A stretch of DNA of 37,193 nucleotides from contig JARFTV010000033.1 of the NCBI GenBank assembly GCA_029289325.1, positions 1 through 37,193 on the forward strand, given 5' to 3'. The notes under the pieces were generated by a model. It saw only the letters and a program-made list of their open reading frames with translations. It was not told the origin of the DNA and did not search any database. The position numbers were made by a program, and so were the translations under genes. The stretch comes from Alphaproteobacteria bacterium (lineage in GTDB: Bacteria; Pseudomonadota; Alphaproteobacteria; Rhodobacterales; Rhodobacteraceae). Positions within the stretch are counted from its first letter, which is position 1; each line of letters starts with the position of its first letter. Below are positions 16,366-24,039 of this stretch, in pieces.

Positions 16366-16830
16366 ATGGCAAATACCCCCTCCCCCACCTTCAAGTCGCG
16401 CGAGAAGGAGATGGTGCCGCGCACCCTCCTCTGGGCGATGTTCGGCCTGGCCATGTCGACCTTGGCGATCACCAGCTTTGCCGTCCTGACCGGCCACCCG
16501 ACCGTGGGCCAGCCGCAGGCCGGCACCGTCAAGCGCGAGGCCTGGATCATCCTGGAAGGCCATGACGCCCAGGCCGTGACCGTGCGCAAGACGGATGGCA
16601 CGATCCTGCTGGACCTGCCTCACGGCGGTTTTGTCACCGTGGTGCAGAACGGCATGGCCACCGAACGGAAGAAACACCGCGTCGACCCGCTGAAACCCCT
16701 GCGGATCGTCGAATACGAGAACGGCCGTCTGGCCGCCGAAGACCCCGAGACCGGCTGGAGCGTCGAGCTTTACGCCTTCGGGGGTGACAACAAAGCCGCG
16801 TTCGAACGGCTGCTCGATCAATCAGAATAG
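16366..16830 (+). CDS. puhC: PuhC, photosynthetic complex assembly protein
   Basis: A 154-residue protein with one N-terminal membrane anchor (about residues 20-42) and a mostly beta soluble domain facing the periplasm. PuhC supports assembly and organisation of the reaction-centre/LH1 core in R. capsulatus. It lies between puhB and a short conserved frame, with gaps of 9 and 12 nt, so it belongs to the same transcript. No catalytic motif is expected or seen. Confidence 0.9.
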   Translation: MANTPSPTFKSREKEMVPRTLLWAMFGLAMSTLAITSFAVLTGHPTVGQPQAGTVKREAWIILEGHDAQAVTVRKTDGTILLDLPHGGFVTVVQNGMATERKKHRVDPLKPLRIVEYENGRLAAEDPETGWSVELYAFGGDNKAAFERLLDQSE

Positions 16831-16842
16831 GGAACCACCACC

Positions 16843-17139
16843 ATGGGATTGTTCACCCGAACCAAGGAAAGCGTGCCCTGCACCGTCGAGGTCAGCCACC
16901 GCTTTGACGCGCTTCACGCCCACGTCCGCTTCAACAACGGCGCCGTCGTCCACCCCGGCGATGAGGTCCTCGTCCACGGCGCGCCTGTCCTGGCCGCCTA
17001 TGGCGAGGTCATTGTCGAGGACCGCACCGCCACCATCACCCGCGCCACGCCCATCGAACGGCTCTGGACCCGGATGACCGGCGATTTCGGCTTCATGGAA
17101 CTGTGCGAATTCTCCTTCTCCGAGGAGGTCCGGCTATGA
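16843..17139 (+). CDS. Conserved small PGC protein of unknown function
   Basis: A 98-residue soluble protein with no membrane segment or signal peptide. I know of no assigned function; short frames occur at this place, between puhC and acsF, in other Rhodobacterales clusters. It looks mostly beta-stranded and has two Cys (C13 and one near the end in MELCEF). Its stop overlaps the acsF ATG by 4 nt (ATGA), so its translation is coupled to acsF. That coupling suggests a role near the aerobic cyclase, but this is only inference from position. Confidence 0.85.
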   Translation: MGLFTRTKESVPCTVEVSHRFDALHAHVRFNNGAVVHPGDEVLVHGAPVLAAYGEVIVEDRTATITRATPIERLWTRMTGDFGFMELCEFSFSEEVRL

Positions 17140-18230
17140 ACGCACATGCCACCACGCATGAGGAACTGCACGCCGAGGTCGCGGGCCAGTTCGACACCAC
17201 CGCGATGGCGACGGAAACCACGCTTCTCAACCCGCGCTTCTACACCACCGACTTCGACGAGATGGACCGCATCGACGTAACGCCCGTCCGCAAGGAATGG
17301 GACGTGCTGATCGCGCAGATGAAATCCGACCCGAACAAGGGCCATTTCAAGAAGAACGCCGACTGGGACCAGATCGACTGGGACGGGATGGAGCCGGGCC
17401 TGAAGGCCGAATTCATCGACTTCCTCGTCAGCTCCTGCACCGCCGAATTCTCGGGCTGCGTGCTGTACAAGGAAATGAAGCGGCGCGGGGCGAACCCCGA
17501 TATCTGCGAACTGTTCAGCTACATGTCCCGCGATGAGGCGCGCCATGCGGGCTTCATCAACGACGCCCTGCGCGAGGCGGGGGTGGCGGTGAACCTGGGC
17601 TTCCTGACCAAGGCGAAGAAATACACCTACTTCCGCCCCAAGTTCATCTACTACGCCACCTATCTGTCGGAAAAGATCGGCTACGCCCGCTACATCACCA
17701 TCTTCCGCCACCTCGAGGCGAACCCCGACAAGCGGTTCCACCCGATCTTCAAGTGGTTCCGCGAATGGTGCAACGATGAGTTCAGCCATGGCGAGGCCTT
17801 CGCACTTCTGATGAAGACCGACCCGAAGCTGACCGAAAGCTTCGTCAACAAGCTGTGGATCAAGTTCTTCCTGACCGCCGTCTACTCCACCATGTGGGTC
17901 CGCGACCATGCCAGGCCGGAATTCCACAAGGCCCTTGGCGTCGACATCGAATGGTACGACCAGGAGGTGTTCCGCAAGACCAGCACCATCAGCCGCCAGA
18001 TCTTCCCGATCGAGCTGGACATCGACCATCCCCGCTGGATCCCGCGGCTGAAGGCGATGAACCGCGCCTTCCTGGCGATGGATGCGGCGAAACGGCAGGG
18101 CGGTGTCGCGGGCCGGCTGAAAGGCTGGGCGGCGGCGGCCCGCGCCGCGCTGGCCTTTGCCAGCCTCTACACGATTCCGGTCAAACGCCACGCCCTGCCG
18201 GCCACGGTCCGGCTGGAGCCGTCGTATTGA
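17136..18230 (+). CDS. acsF: AcsF, O2-dependent Mg-protoporphyrin IX monomethyl ester cyclase
   Basis: A 364-residue diiron monooxygenase that builds ring E of bacteriochlorophyll with molecular oxygen. The diiron ligands are visible: E104 in the CTAEFSG region, the ExxH EARH at 134-137, and a second ExxH EFSH at 215-218. I chose the ATG at 17136, which overlaps the preceding frame; an upstream start is open but less likely. With BchE it gives the host both aerobic and anaerobic routes. In Rhodobacter-type organisms AcsF works with BciE; no separate bciE gene was recognised in the window. Confidence 0.96.
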   Translation: MNAHATTHEELHAEVAGQFDTTAMATETTLLNPRFYTTDFDEMDRIDVTPVRKEWDVLIAQMKSDPNKGHFKKNADWDQIDWDGMEPGLKAEFIDFLVSSCTAEFSGCVLYKEMKRRGANPDICELFSYMSRDEARHAGFINDALREAGVAVNLGFLTKAKKYTYFRPKFIYYATYLSEKIGYARYITIFRHLEANPDKRFHPIFKWFREWCNDEFSHGEAFALLMKTDPKLTESFVNKLWIKFFLTAVYSTMWVRDHARPEFHKALGVDIEWYDQEVFRKTSTISRQIFPIELDIDHPRWIPRLKAMNRAFLAMDAAKRQGGVAGRLKGWAAAARAALAFASLYTIPVKRHALPATVRLEPSY

Positions 18231-18245
18231 CCGACACGCTTCATA

Positions 18246-18263
18246 CCGCTGTTCCGGCAGCGG
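18246..18263 (+). other. Short hairpin in the acsF-puhE gap
   Basis: CCGCTG / CAGCGG, a 6-bp perfect stem with a 6-nt loop, 15 nt after the acsF stop. No T-run follows. It could be an mRNA 3'-end stabiliser; weakly supported. Confidence 0.35.
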
Positions 18264-18299
18264 GCGGCCTCGCGGAATGGGCGCGTTTCGCAGGCTGGT

Positions 18300-18325
18300 G
18301 CGGTCCTCCCTCACGGGGGGGCCGC
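18300..18325 (+). promoter_or_regulatory. Long hairpin covering the puhE ribosome-binding region
   Basis: An 11-bp stem (GCGGTCCTCCC at 18300-18310 with GGGGGGGCCGC at 18315-18325; two G-U pairs) and tetraloop TCAC. It ends 2 nt before the chosen puhE ATG, so the G-run that would act as ribosome site is buried in the stem. Confidence 0.5.
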
Positions 18326-18327
18326 AC

Positions 18328-19128
18328 ATGAGCAATCCCTGGGCCGCCGCCTTGATCACGCTGTTCCTCTGGTGGTTCTCCACTGGCGCGATCCTGTGGC
18401 GGGTCCGGCACGCCGACCGGGCGGGAGGCGGGGCGCATCAGCTCTCTGTCCTCCTTGGCCTGCCGCTCCTCCTTGGTGGCACGGCGGGCCTCGGCCTGTC
18501 GCTAGACGACGAAACCACGGTCGGGACCTATACCGCCTTTCTTTCCGCGCTGGCGCTTTGGGGCTGGATCGAACTTGCTTTCCTTTCCGGCGTCATCACC
18601 GGCCCCAACCGCCAGCCCTGCCCGCCCTTCGTCAAAGGCTGGGACCGTTTCCGGCGCGCCACCCTGACCATCCTCTGGCACGAGGTCGCGCTGATCGCCG
18701 CGCTGGCGCTGCTGGCCCATGCCTCGCGGGGGGCGACCAATACGATCGGGCTGTGGACCTTCGCCATCCTCTTCTTCGCGCGCCTTTCGGCCAAGCTGAA
18801 CCTCTTCTTCGGGGTGCCGCGCATCCATACCGAATTCCTGCCGCGCCCGCTGTCCCACCTTGCCAGCCACTTCCGCCACGCGGGCATGAACTGGGTCTTC
18901 CCGATCTCGGTCACGGCCTTGACCTTCGCCACCGCCTGCTGGCTGGAGCGCGCCGTCGCCGCCCCGACCGAGGCCGCGCTGGTCGGCCATATCCTTCTGG
19001 CCGTGCTGACCGCGCTGGCCCTGTTGGAACACTGGTTCATGGTCCTGCCCCTGCCCGACCAGAAACTCTGGCGCTGGATGCTGCCCGCCAGCCCCGCCAC
19101 CGACCCTTCCCTGACGCCAAGAAAGTGA
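18328..19128 (+). CDS. puhE: PuhE, photosynthetic complex membrane protein
   Basis: A 266-residue protein with about seven hydrophobic segments. PuhE is a membrane protein of Rhodobacter-type clusters that modulates bacteriochlorophyll production and reaction-centre assembly. The N-terminus MSNPW...[10 protein letters not shown] matches the family as I know it and fixes the ATG at 18328. An upstream in-frame ATG at 18277 has a poor ribosome site. The gap after acsF (97 nt) is the longest within this operon and is filled by two hairpins. hemA begins 5 nt after the stop. Confidence 0.9.
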   Translation: MSNPWAAALITLFLWWFSTGAILWRVRHADRAGGGAHQLSVLLGLPLLLGGTAGLGLSLDDETTVGTYTAFLSALALWGWIELAFLSGVITGPNRQPCPPFVKGWDRFRRATLTILWHEVALIAALALLAHASRGATNTIGLWTFAILFFARLSAKLNLFFGVPRIHTEFLPRPLSHLASHFRHAGMNWVFPISVTALTFATACWLERAVAAPTEAALVGHILLAVLTALALLEHWFMVLPLPDQKLWRWMLPASPATDPSLTPRK

Positions 19129-19133
19129 CGCCA

Positions 19134-20342
19134 ATGGACTTCGCCAAGCACTTCCAAGCCCAGCTCGCCGCCCTGAAGGACGAGGGCAACTACCGCAGCT
19201 TCGCCGATCTGGAACGCCGCTGCGGCGCCTTTCCCAGGGCGAACCGGCATGGCGCCAGCATCGAGGAAGTGACGGTCTGGTGCTCGAACGACTATCTGGG
19301 CATGGGCCAGCATCCGGATGTGGTGGCAAGCATGGTCGAGACCGTGCAGGCTTGCGGAACCGGCGCGGGCGGGACGCGCAACATCGGCGGCAATTCGATC
19401 CAGCACCGCGCGCTGGAGGCGGAACTGGCCGACCTGCACGGGAAAGAGGCCGCGCTTCTGTTCACCTCGGGCTATGTCTCGAACTGGGCCGCGCTGTCCA
19501 CGCTGGGTGCGCGGATCCCGAATGCCGTGATCCTGTCGGATGAGAAGAACCACGCCTCGATGATCGAGGGCGTGCGCCATTCCCGCGCCGACAAGGTGAT
19601 CTGGAAGCACAACGATTGGCGCGACCTTGACCGCAAGCTCAACGCCGTTGGCGACCGGCCGAAGATCGTGGCCTTCGAGTCGGTCTATTCGATGGACGGT
19701 GACATCGCCCCGATCCGCGAGATCGTCGAGGTCTGCGAGGCGCATGGTGCGCTTTCCTACATCGACGAGGTCCACGCCGTCGGCATGTATGGCGACCACG
19801 GCGGCGGCGTGACGGAGCGCGAGGGGCTGGCGCACCGGATCGACGTGATCGAGGGCACGCTCGGCAAGGCCTATGGCTGCGTCGGCGGCTATATCACCGG
19901 CTCGGCCGCGCTGGTCGATTTCGTCCGCAGCTTCGCCAGCGGCTTCATCTTCACCACGGCCCTTCCCCCTGCGGTGGCGGCGGCCGCGACGACCTCGATC
20001 CGGCACCTGAAAGGCTCGGGCGAGGAACGCGCCCGCCAGCAGGCCAATGTGGCCGAGGTCCGCCGCCGCCTGACGCAGGCCGGCATCCCGCACATGGCCA
20101 ATGACAGCCACATCATCCCGGTCCTGATCGGCGATCCGGTGAAGTGCCGGATGCTCTCGGACATCCTGATGGCGGAATGGGGGATCTACGTCCAGCCGAT
20201 CAACTATCCCACGGTCCCGAAGGGCACCGAACGGCTGCGGATCACCCCCGGCCCGCATCACTCGGCCGCCGATATCGACCATCTGGTCGCCGCGCTGACC
20301 GCCTTGTGGAGCCGATGCGCGATTTCCCACGCGGTCGCGTGA
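19134..20342 (+). CDS. hemA: HemA, 5-aminolevulinate synthase
   Basis: A 402-residue PLP enzyme that condenses glycine and succinyl-CoA to 5-aminolevulinate, the first step of the alphaproteobacterial (Shemin) tetrapyrrole route. The PLP lysine is K245 in EGTLGKAYG; the motifs [12 protein letters not shown] and [10 protein letters not shown] are clear. The start at 19134 gives normal length. Being last but one in a bch-puh operon ties precursor supply to pigment and reaction-centre synthesis. A second ALA synthase (hemT-like) may exist elsewhere; that cannot be seen here. Confidence 0.96.
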   Translation: MDFAKHFQAQLAALKDEGNYRSFADLERRCGAFPRANRHGASIEEVTVWCSNDYLGMGQHPDVVASMVETVQACGTGAGGTRNIGGNSIQHRALEAELADLHGKEAALLFTSGYVSNWAALSTLGARIPNAVILSDEKNHASMIEGVRHSRADKVIWKHNDWRDLDRKLNAVGDRPKIVAFESVYSMDGDIAPIREIVEVCEAHGALSYIDEVHAVGMYGDHGGGVTEREGLAHRIDVIEGTLGKAYGCVGGYITGSAALVDFVRSFASGFIFTTALPPAVAAAATTSIRHLKGSGEERARQQANVAEVRRRLTQAGIPHMANDSHIIPVLIGDPVKCRMLSDILMAEWGIYVQPINYPTVPKGTERLRITPGPHHSAADIDHLVAALTALWSRCAISHAVA

Positions 20343-20416
20343 ATTTGTGCGGGCGGGACTTGCCATTCCCTGCACGCGCCACAGTATTGTGCCGAAACCG
20401 AACCCGGGAGGACCCC

Positions 20417-20896
20417 ATGCGTTTCACAGTGACTGCCCTCGCCTTCGCCAGCCTTGCCGTGCCAGCCTTCGCAGATGTCGAGGCGGGCGCGAAGGTCTTC
20501 AACCAGTGCCAGACCTGCCACGTCATCCAGAACGAGGCGGGTGAGGTGCTGGCCGGCAAGAATGCGAAGACCGGCCCGAACCTCTATGGCCTGCCCGGCC
20601 GGGTGATCGGCGGTCTGCCGGACTTCAAATACGGCAATTCGATCGTGGCGCTGGGTGAGACCGGCGCGGTCTGGGATGAGGCGAGCTTTGTCGGCTATGT
20701 GCAGGACCCGGCCAAGTATCTGAAAGAGGCGCTGAACGACAGCAAGGCGACCTCGAAGATGTCCTACAAGCTGCGCAAGGCCGAAGACGCAGAGCATGTC
20801 TGGGCCTTCATCGCGTCGCTCTCGCCCGCTCCGGCCGAAGGCGACGAAGCCGAAGCCCCGGCCGAGGGTGAGGCCGAAGAGGCTCCGTCGAACTGA
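20417..20896 (+). CDS. cycA: Cytochrome c2, periplasmic electron carrier
   Basis: A 159-residue precursor: signal peptide 1-19 ending AFA, then a class I cytochrome c with heme motif CQTCH at 31-35 and the axial methionine M115 in SKMSYK. It carries electrons from the cytochrome bc1 complex to the photo-oxidised reaction centre and to cb-type oxidase. The protein ends in an acidic Ala/Glu/Pro tail (about 137-159), reminiscent of the Paracoccus c550 tail and absent from Rhodobacter c2. A GGGAGG ribosome site precedes it. It may have its own weak promoter in the 74-nt gap (TTGCCA at 20360, AGTATT at 20383), low confidence. Confidence 0.9.
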   Translation: MRFTVTALAFASLAVPAFADVEAGAKVFNQCQTCHVIQNEAGEVLAGKNAKTGPNLYGLPGRVIGGLPDFKYGNSIVALGETGAVWDEASFVGYVQDPAKYLKEALNDSKATSKMSYKLRKAEDAEHVWAFIASLSPAPAEGDEAEAPAEGEAEEAPSN

Positions 20897-20918
20897 TCGG
20901 CTTTTGGATCGACCTTTG

Positions 20919-20955
20919 CCCCCGGGACCGAAAGGCCCCCGGGGGTTTCGTTTTT
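20919..20955 (+). terminator. Rho-independent terminator after cycA
   Basis: An 8-bp stem CCCCCGGG (20919-20926) / CCCGGGGG (20938-20945), with an inner CC-GAAA-GG pairing possible, followed by TTTCGTTTTT. It ends the long bchF-to-cycA transcription unit. Confidence 0.85.
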
Positions 20956-20964
20956 CTGCCGGAA

Positions 20965-21100
20965 GGTGGGCGGATCGCCCACCCTACTCCCGCGCCGCAT
21001 GATGGACCGTTCGGCAAGACGCGCGAACACGTCCTTGAACTCCCCGGAGGGCCGCCCCGCGCAGCGCATAATTGCCCGTAGGGTGGGCGATCCGCCCACC
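20965..21100. repeat. Pair of perfect 23-bp inverted repeats (MITE/REP-like)
   Basis: The 23 bases at 20965-20987 are the exact reverse complement of 21078-21100, with 90 nt between. Each copy also folds on itself: GGTGGGC pairs with GCCCACC around a 5-nt GATCC-type loop. No convincing target-site duplication is seen. The 90 nt between them do not encode a recognisable gene. The whole 136-bp unit lies directly after the cycA terminator. Confidence 0.75.
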
Positions 21101-21184
21101 CCCACGGCATCGTCCCCGACCCGCTTTAGCGAAATCTTGAACCTTTCAGGTGATTCTGTCCGCAGGACATCCTGGAGGATAAAG

Positions 21185-21400
21185 ATGACAGCACCCCGCC
21201 TCACCCTGGCCGACGAACTTGCCGAGATCCGGGCCGAAATCGCCCGCCTGAAACGCCGCGAAAGTGCGCTGGCCTCGATCGAAGACCACTTCCCGGTCGT
21301 GCCGGTGTTCCGTCCCGGCTGGCCGATCCACCGCAACAGCGCCAAGCACCCGATCCGAACCCAGGACCAGAGGCCGCAGCCCGGCCACAGCCACGCCTGA
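21185..21400 (+). CDS. Small hypothetical protein with heptad-like N-terminus
   Basis: A 71-residue protein, not assigned to a family with a known function. It has a strong GGAGG ribosome site 7 nt before the ATG. Residues 7-30 (LADELAEIRAEIARLKRRES) look like a short coiled coil, and the rest is basic and His/Gln-rich. It converges with the AhpD-like gene: the two stop codons are 3 nt apart and sit in the two arms of one small hairpin. Confidence 0.65.
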   Translation: MTAPRLTLADELAEIRAEIARLKRRESALASIEDHFPVVPVFRPGWPIHRNSAKHPIRTQDQRPQPGHSHA

Positions 21401-21409
21401 CCGTCAGGC
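21395..21409. terminator. Hairpin shared by two convergent stop codons
   Basis: GCCTGA-CCG-TCAGGC: a perfect 6-bp stem. The TGA of the plus-strand small gene is in one arm, and the TGA of the minus-strand AhpD-like gene (TCA on plus) is in the other. There is no T-run on either side, so termination would be weak. Confidence 0.4.
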
Positions 21410-21799
21410 CCGGAATCGTTCGTCCACCGGCACCGACAGCGCGGTGGCCAGGGCATTGGTCTGGCTGGCCAGCGCGATCACTGCCAGCAGTTCCGCATGC
21501 ATCGCCGGGGTCATCCCCTTGGCCCTGGCGGCCGCGGTATGGGAATGGACGCAGTAATCGCAGCCATTGGCCGTCGAGACGGCGATGTAGATCAACTCCT
21601 TCACCAGCGGGTCCAGCGCGCCGGGGGCCATCACCACCTGCAGCCTTTCCCATGTCGCCTTCAGCGTCGCCGGGTCATGCGCCAATGCGCGCCAGAAGTT
21701 GTTGACATAGTCCGTCTGCCGCTTGGCCCGGATATCCTCGAAGACGGCGAGGGCCTCGGCCCCCGCCTCCTCGTCCCGCATGAGGGGGACAACCGCCAT
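21404..21799 (-). CDS. AhpD-like carboxymuconolactone decarboxylase-family protein
   Basis: A 131-residue protein with the AhpD core: E69 in KELIYIAVS, then C80-x2-C83 and H87 (GCDYCVHSH). In this superfamily such residues form a thiol-based peroxidase-like or disulfide-relay site; the substrate here is unknown. The start ATG overlaps the stop of the upstream cyclase-family gene by 1 nt (TGATG), so the pair is co-translated and may act on the same pathway. It is a cytoplasmic protein with no signal peptide. Confidence 0.88.
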   Translation of the reverse strand: MAVVPLMRDEEAGAEALAVFEDIRAKRQTDYVNNFWRALAHDPATLKATWERLQVVMAPGALDPLVKELIYIAVSTANGCDYCVHSHTAAARAKGMTPAMHAELLAVIALASQTNALATALSVPVDERFRA

Positions 21800-22614
21800 C
21801 AGAGTACCGCCATCACGCGCGCCGGCCCGCCCGTGCCCTGCTTGTGCTTCGGCGCGCCGATGAAGACCGTGGCTCCGGTCGCGGGCAGCTGGTCCAGGTT
21901 GGCAAGATTCTCGATCCCGAAGCGCCCGCCGGGCAGCCAGCTGAAATGGACAGCGAAATCCGCAGAATTCCCTGGGTCGAGCGACAGCGTGTCCACCCCG
22001 ATGCACGCCACATCCATCCCGGCCAACATGTCCGTGGCCGCCTTCGAGAAGCCGGGGAAGGCGAAGGCCCCGTCCGGCGTGTTGCGGAAGGACGGATCGC
22101 CGACCTTGGCCGCCCAGCCCGAATGCATCGCGACACAGGCCCCCGCCGGGATCACCCCGTTCGCGCTGACCCAGGCCTCGATGTCCTCGGGTTCGACCAT
22201 GGCATTGGCATCCTCGGCCGCCTTGGCCGTCAGATCGATCACGCAAAGCGGGCAGACCAGCCGCTCGGGCGGCAGGTCGGCGACCGAGGTGCCGTCGGCG
22301 GTAAAATGCAGCGGCGCGTCGATATGGGTGCCGGTGTGCTCGTAGATCGTCAGCTTCCAGAGCTGATAGCCGGAATCGGCGAATTTCACCGCAGGCTCAT
22401 ACAGGATGCCGGGATTGCCGTCGAAGGTCGGGAAGGCCCCGTCATAGGCATGGGTCAGGTCCACCACCTTGCCCGACGCCTGCGCGAGCGCGGGTTTCGC
22501 GGTGGACAGGCCGCTTGCCACCACGGCAGCGGTCGTCGCGGCCGCGCCGGTGAACAGCGCCCGGCGCGACAGCATCGAGGCCTTGATGTTTTCGATCAGA
22601 CAGGCATCACACAT
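21799..22614 (-). CDS. Tat-exported cyclase-family (kynurenine-formamidase-like) hydrolase
   Basis: A 271-residue protein of the cyclase family (metal-dependent hydrolases including KynB). The metal-binding signature HTGTHIDAP is at residues 93-101 and H103 follows in PLHF. The N-terminus has a Tat signal (SRRALFTG with the twin arginine at 17-18, cleavage likely after ALA at 44). It is preceded by an odd cytoplasmic MCDACL with a CxxC. I chose the ATG at 22614 with GGGAGAAG upstream; an open extension to 22680 lacks support. Substrate unknown. It overlaps the AhpD-like gene by 1 nt. Confidence 0.88.
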   Translation of the reverse strand: MCDACLIENIKASMLSRRALFTGAAATTAAVVASGLSTAKPALAQASGKVVDLTHAYDGAFPTFDGNPGILYEPAVKFADSGYQLWKLTIYEHTGTHIDAPLHFTADGTSVADLPPERLVCPLCVIDLTAKAAEDANAMVEPEDIEAWVSANGVIPAGACVAMHSGWAAKVGDPSFRNTPDGAFAFPGFSKAATDMLAGMDVACIGVDTLSLDPGNSADFAVHFSWLPGGRFGIENLANLDQLPATGATVFIGAPKHKQGTGGPARVMAVL

Positions 22615-22683
22615 CGGGTCTTCTCCCTGGTTGGTCTGGCGCAAGCCTCCTCCTGCCGGGGCCGTTGCGTCAAGCGTCATCCG

Positions 22684-24027
22684 TCAGGGCTGGATCAGCT
22701 CGCGCAGCCGCGCCACGCCCCTTGCCACCAGGTCGGGATCGCCCCGCGCCTCGACGTTCAGCCGCAGAAGCGGCTCGGTGTTGGAGGCGCGCAGGTTCAG
22801 CCGCCAGTCGCGGAAATCCAGCGACAGACCATCGGTCCAGTCCTCCGCCCGGGCCTGTGGCGCAAGCGCGGCGCGGACCCGGTGCAGCATTTCCATCGTA
22901 TCCTGCACGGTGAAATTGATCTCGCCCGACGAGGGATGGTCGCGCCGCAAGGCGCTGGCCATCTCGGCCAGGCCCTGGCCTGTCCGGGACATCAGCCCCG
23001 CGATCAGCAGCCAGGGGATCATCCCGGAATCGCAGCACAGGAAGTCGCGGAAATAGTGATGCGCCGACATCTCGCCGCCATAGACCGCGCCATGGGCCCG
23101 CATCACGGACTTGAGGAACACATGGCCCGTTGGGGCAAGGACCGACCGTCCCCCGGCACGCTTGACCGTATCCTGCACCGCCCAGAGGACACGGGGGTCA
23201 TGAACAACCGCCGCGCCGGGGTGGCGGGCCAGCTCTGCCTGCGCGAGAAGCGCCACGACATGCTCGCCATCAAGGAAGGCTCCGCTCCCGTCGAACAGGA
23301 AGCAGCGGTCGAAATCGCCGTCGAAAGCCACGCCCATGTCCACTCCGGCCGCGCGGACCGCGGCCTCTGTCTGGGGGCGGTTCTCGGGCAGAAGCGGGTT
23401 CGGGATGCCATGCGGGAAGCTGCCGTCGGGCTGATGGTGAAGCCGTACGAGATCCAGCCGCGCGCCATGGGCCGCCAGCCCCTCGGCCAGCGCGTCCAGC
23501 GTCGGCCCCGCGGCCCCATTCCCGGCATTGACCAGCACGCGGATCGGTCCGACCGGCCCGACCAGCCGCGCGACATGCGCCACATAAGCCGCCCGGACGG
23601 CGCTGGCATCTTCGACCGAACCGCCAGGAAGACGGTCCGCCTCTTGCGCGGAGAGCGCGCGCACCCCAGCAAACTCGGCATCCGACAGCGGGACGGCCCC
23701 GGCACCAACCAGCTTCATCCCGTTGTAATCGCCGGGATTATGCGAGGCGGTGACCATGATCCCGCCGTCCGCGCCCAGATGGGCGGTGGCGAAATACATC
23801 TCTTCGGTCCCGGCCAGACCAAGGTCAAGGACCCGCACCCCCTGCCCCCCCAGCCCTGCCGCCACGGCCCGCGCCAAGGCGGGGGAGCTTTCCCGGCTGT
23901 CCCGCGCCAGCACCACCGATCCGGCCCCAGTCACCCGGGCGAAGGCAGCGGCAATGCGGTGCGCCAGGATCTCATCAAGATCGATCCCCAGCCGGCCGCG
24001 GATGTCATAGCGTTTGAACGGGCTCAT
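22684..24027 (-). CDS. Phosphomannomutase/phosphoglucomutase-type phosphohexomutase
   Basis: A 447-residue alpha-D-phosphohexomutase. The phosphoserine loop TASHNP is at 93-98 (Ser95), the Mg loop DGDFDR at 236-241, the sugar-binding loop GEMSAHHYF near 315-323, and the phosphate-binding RASNTEP near the C-terminus. The GEMSAHHYF form is usual for PMM/PGM (ManB/AlgC-like) enzymes, which make mannose-1-P or glucose-1-P for polysaccharide. It lies 12 nt after soeC in the same direction, so it is probably read through from the sulfite operon although it has no obvious role there. The following cyclase-family gene is 69 nt away. Confidence 0.93.
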   Translation of the reverse strand: MSPFKRYDIRGRLGIDLDEILAHRIAAAFARVTGAGSVVLARDSRESSPALARAVAAGLGGQGVRVLDLGLAGTEEMYFATAHLGADGGIMVTASHNPGDYNGMKLVGAGAVPLSDAEFAGVRALSAQEADRLPGGSVEDASAVRAAYVAHVARLVGPVGPIRVLVNAGNGAAGPTLDALAEGLAAHGARLDLVRLHHQPDGSFPHGIPNPLLPENRPQTEAAVRAAGVDMGVAFDGDFDRCFLFDGSGAFLDGEHVVALLAQAELARHPGAAVVHDPRVLWAVQDTVKRAGGRSVLAPTGHVFLKSVMRAHGAVYGGEMSAHHYFRDFLCCDSGMIPWLLIAGLMSRTGQGLAEMASALRRDHPSSGEINFTVQDTMEMLHRVRAALAPQARAEDWTDGLSLDFRDWRLNLRASNTEPLLRLNVEARGDPDLVARGVARLRELIQP

Positions 24028-24039
24028 CCGCCGAAGGGA

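Noticed and set aside
20988-21077. Minus-strand reading EFKDVFARLAERSIMRRG as a transposase remnant
   Set aside because: It looks protein-like but I cannot place it in a family, and no further transposase sequence surrounds it.
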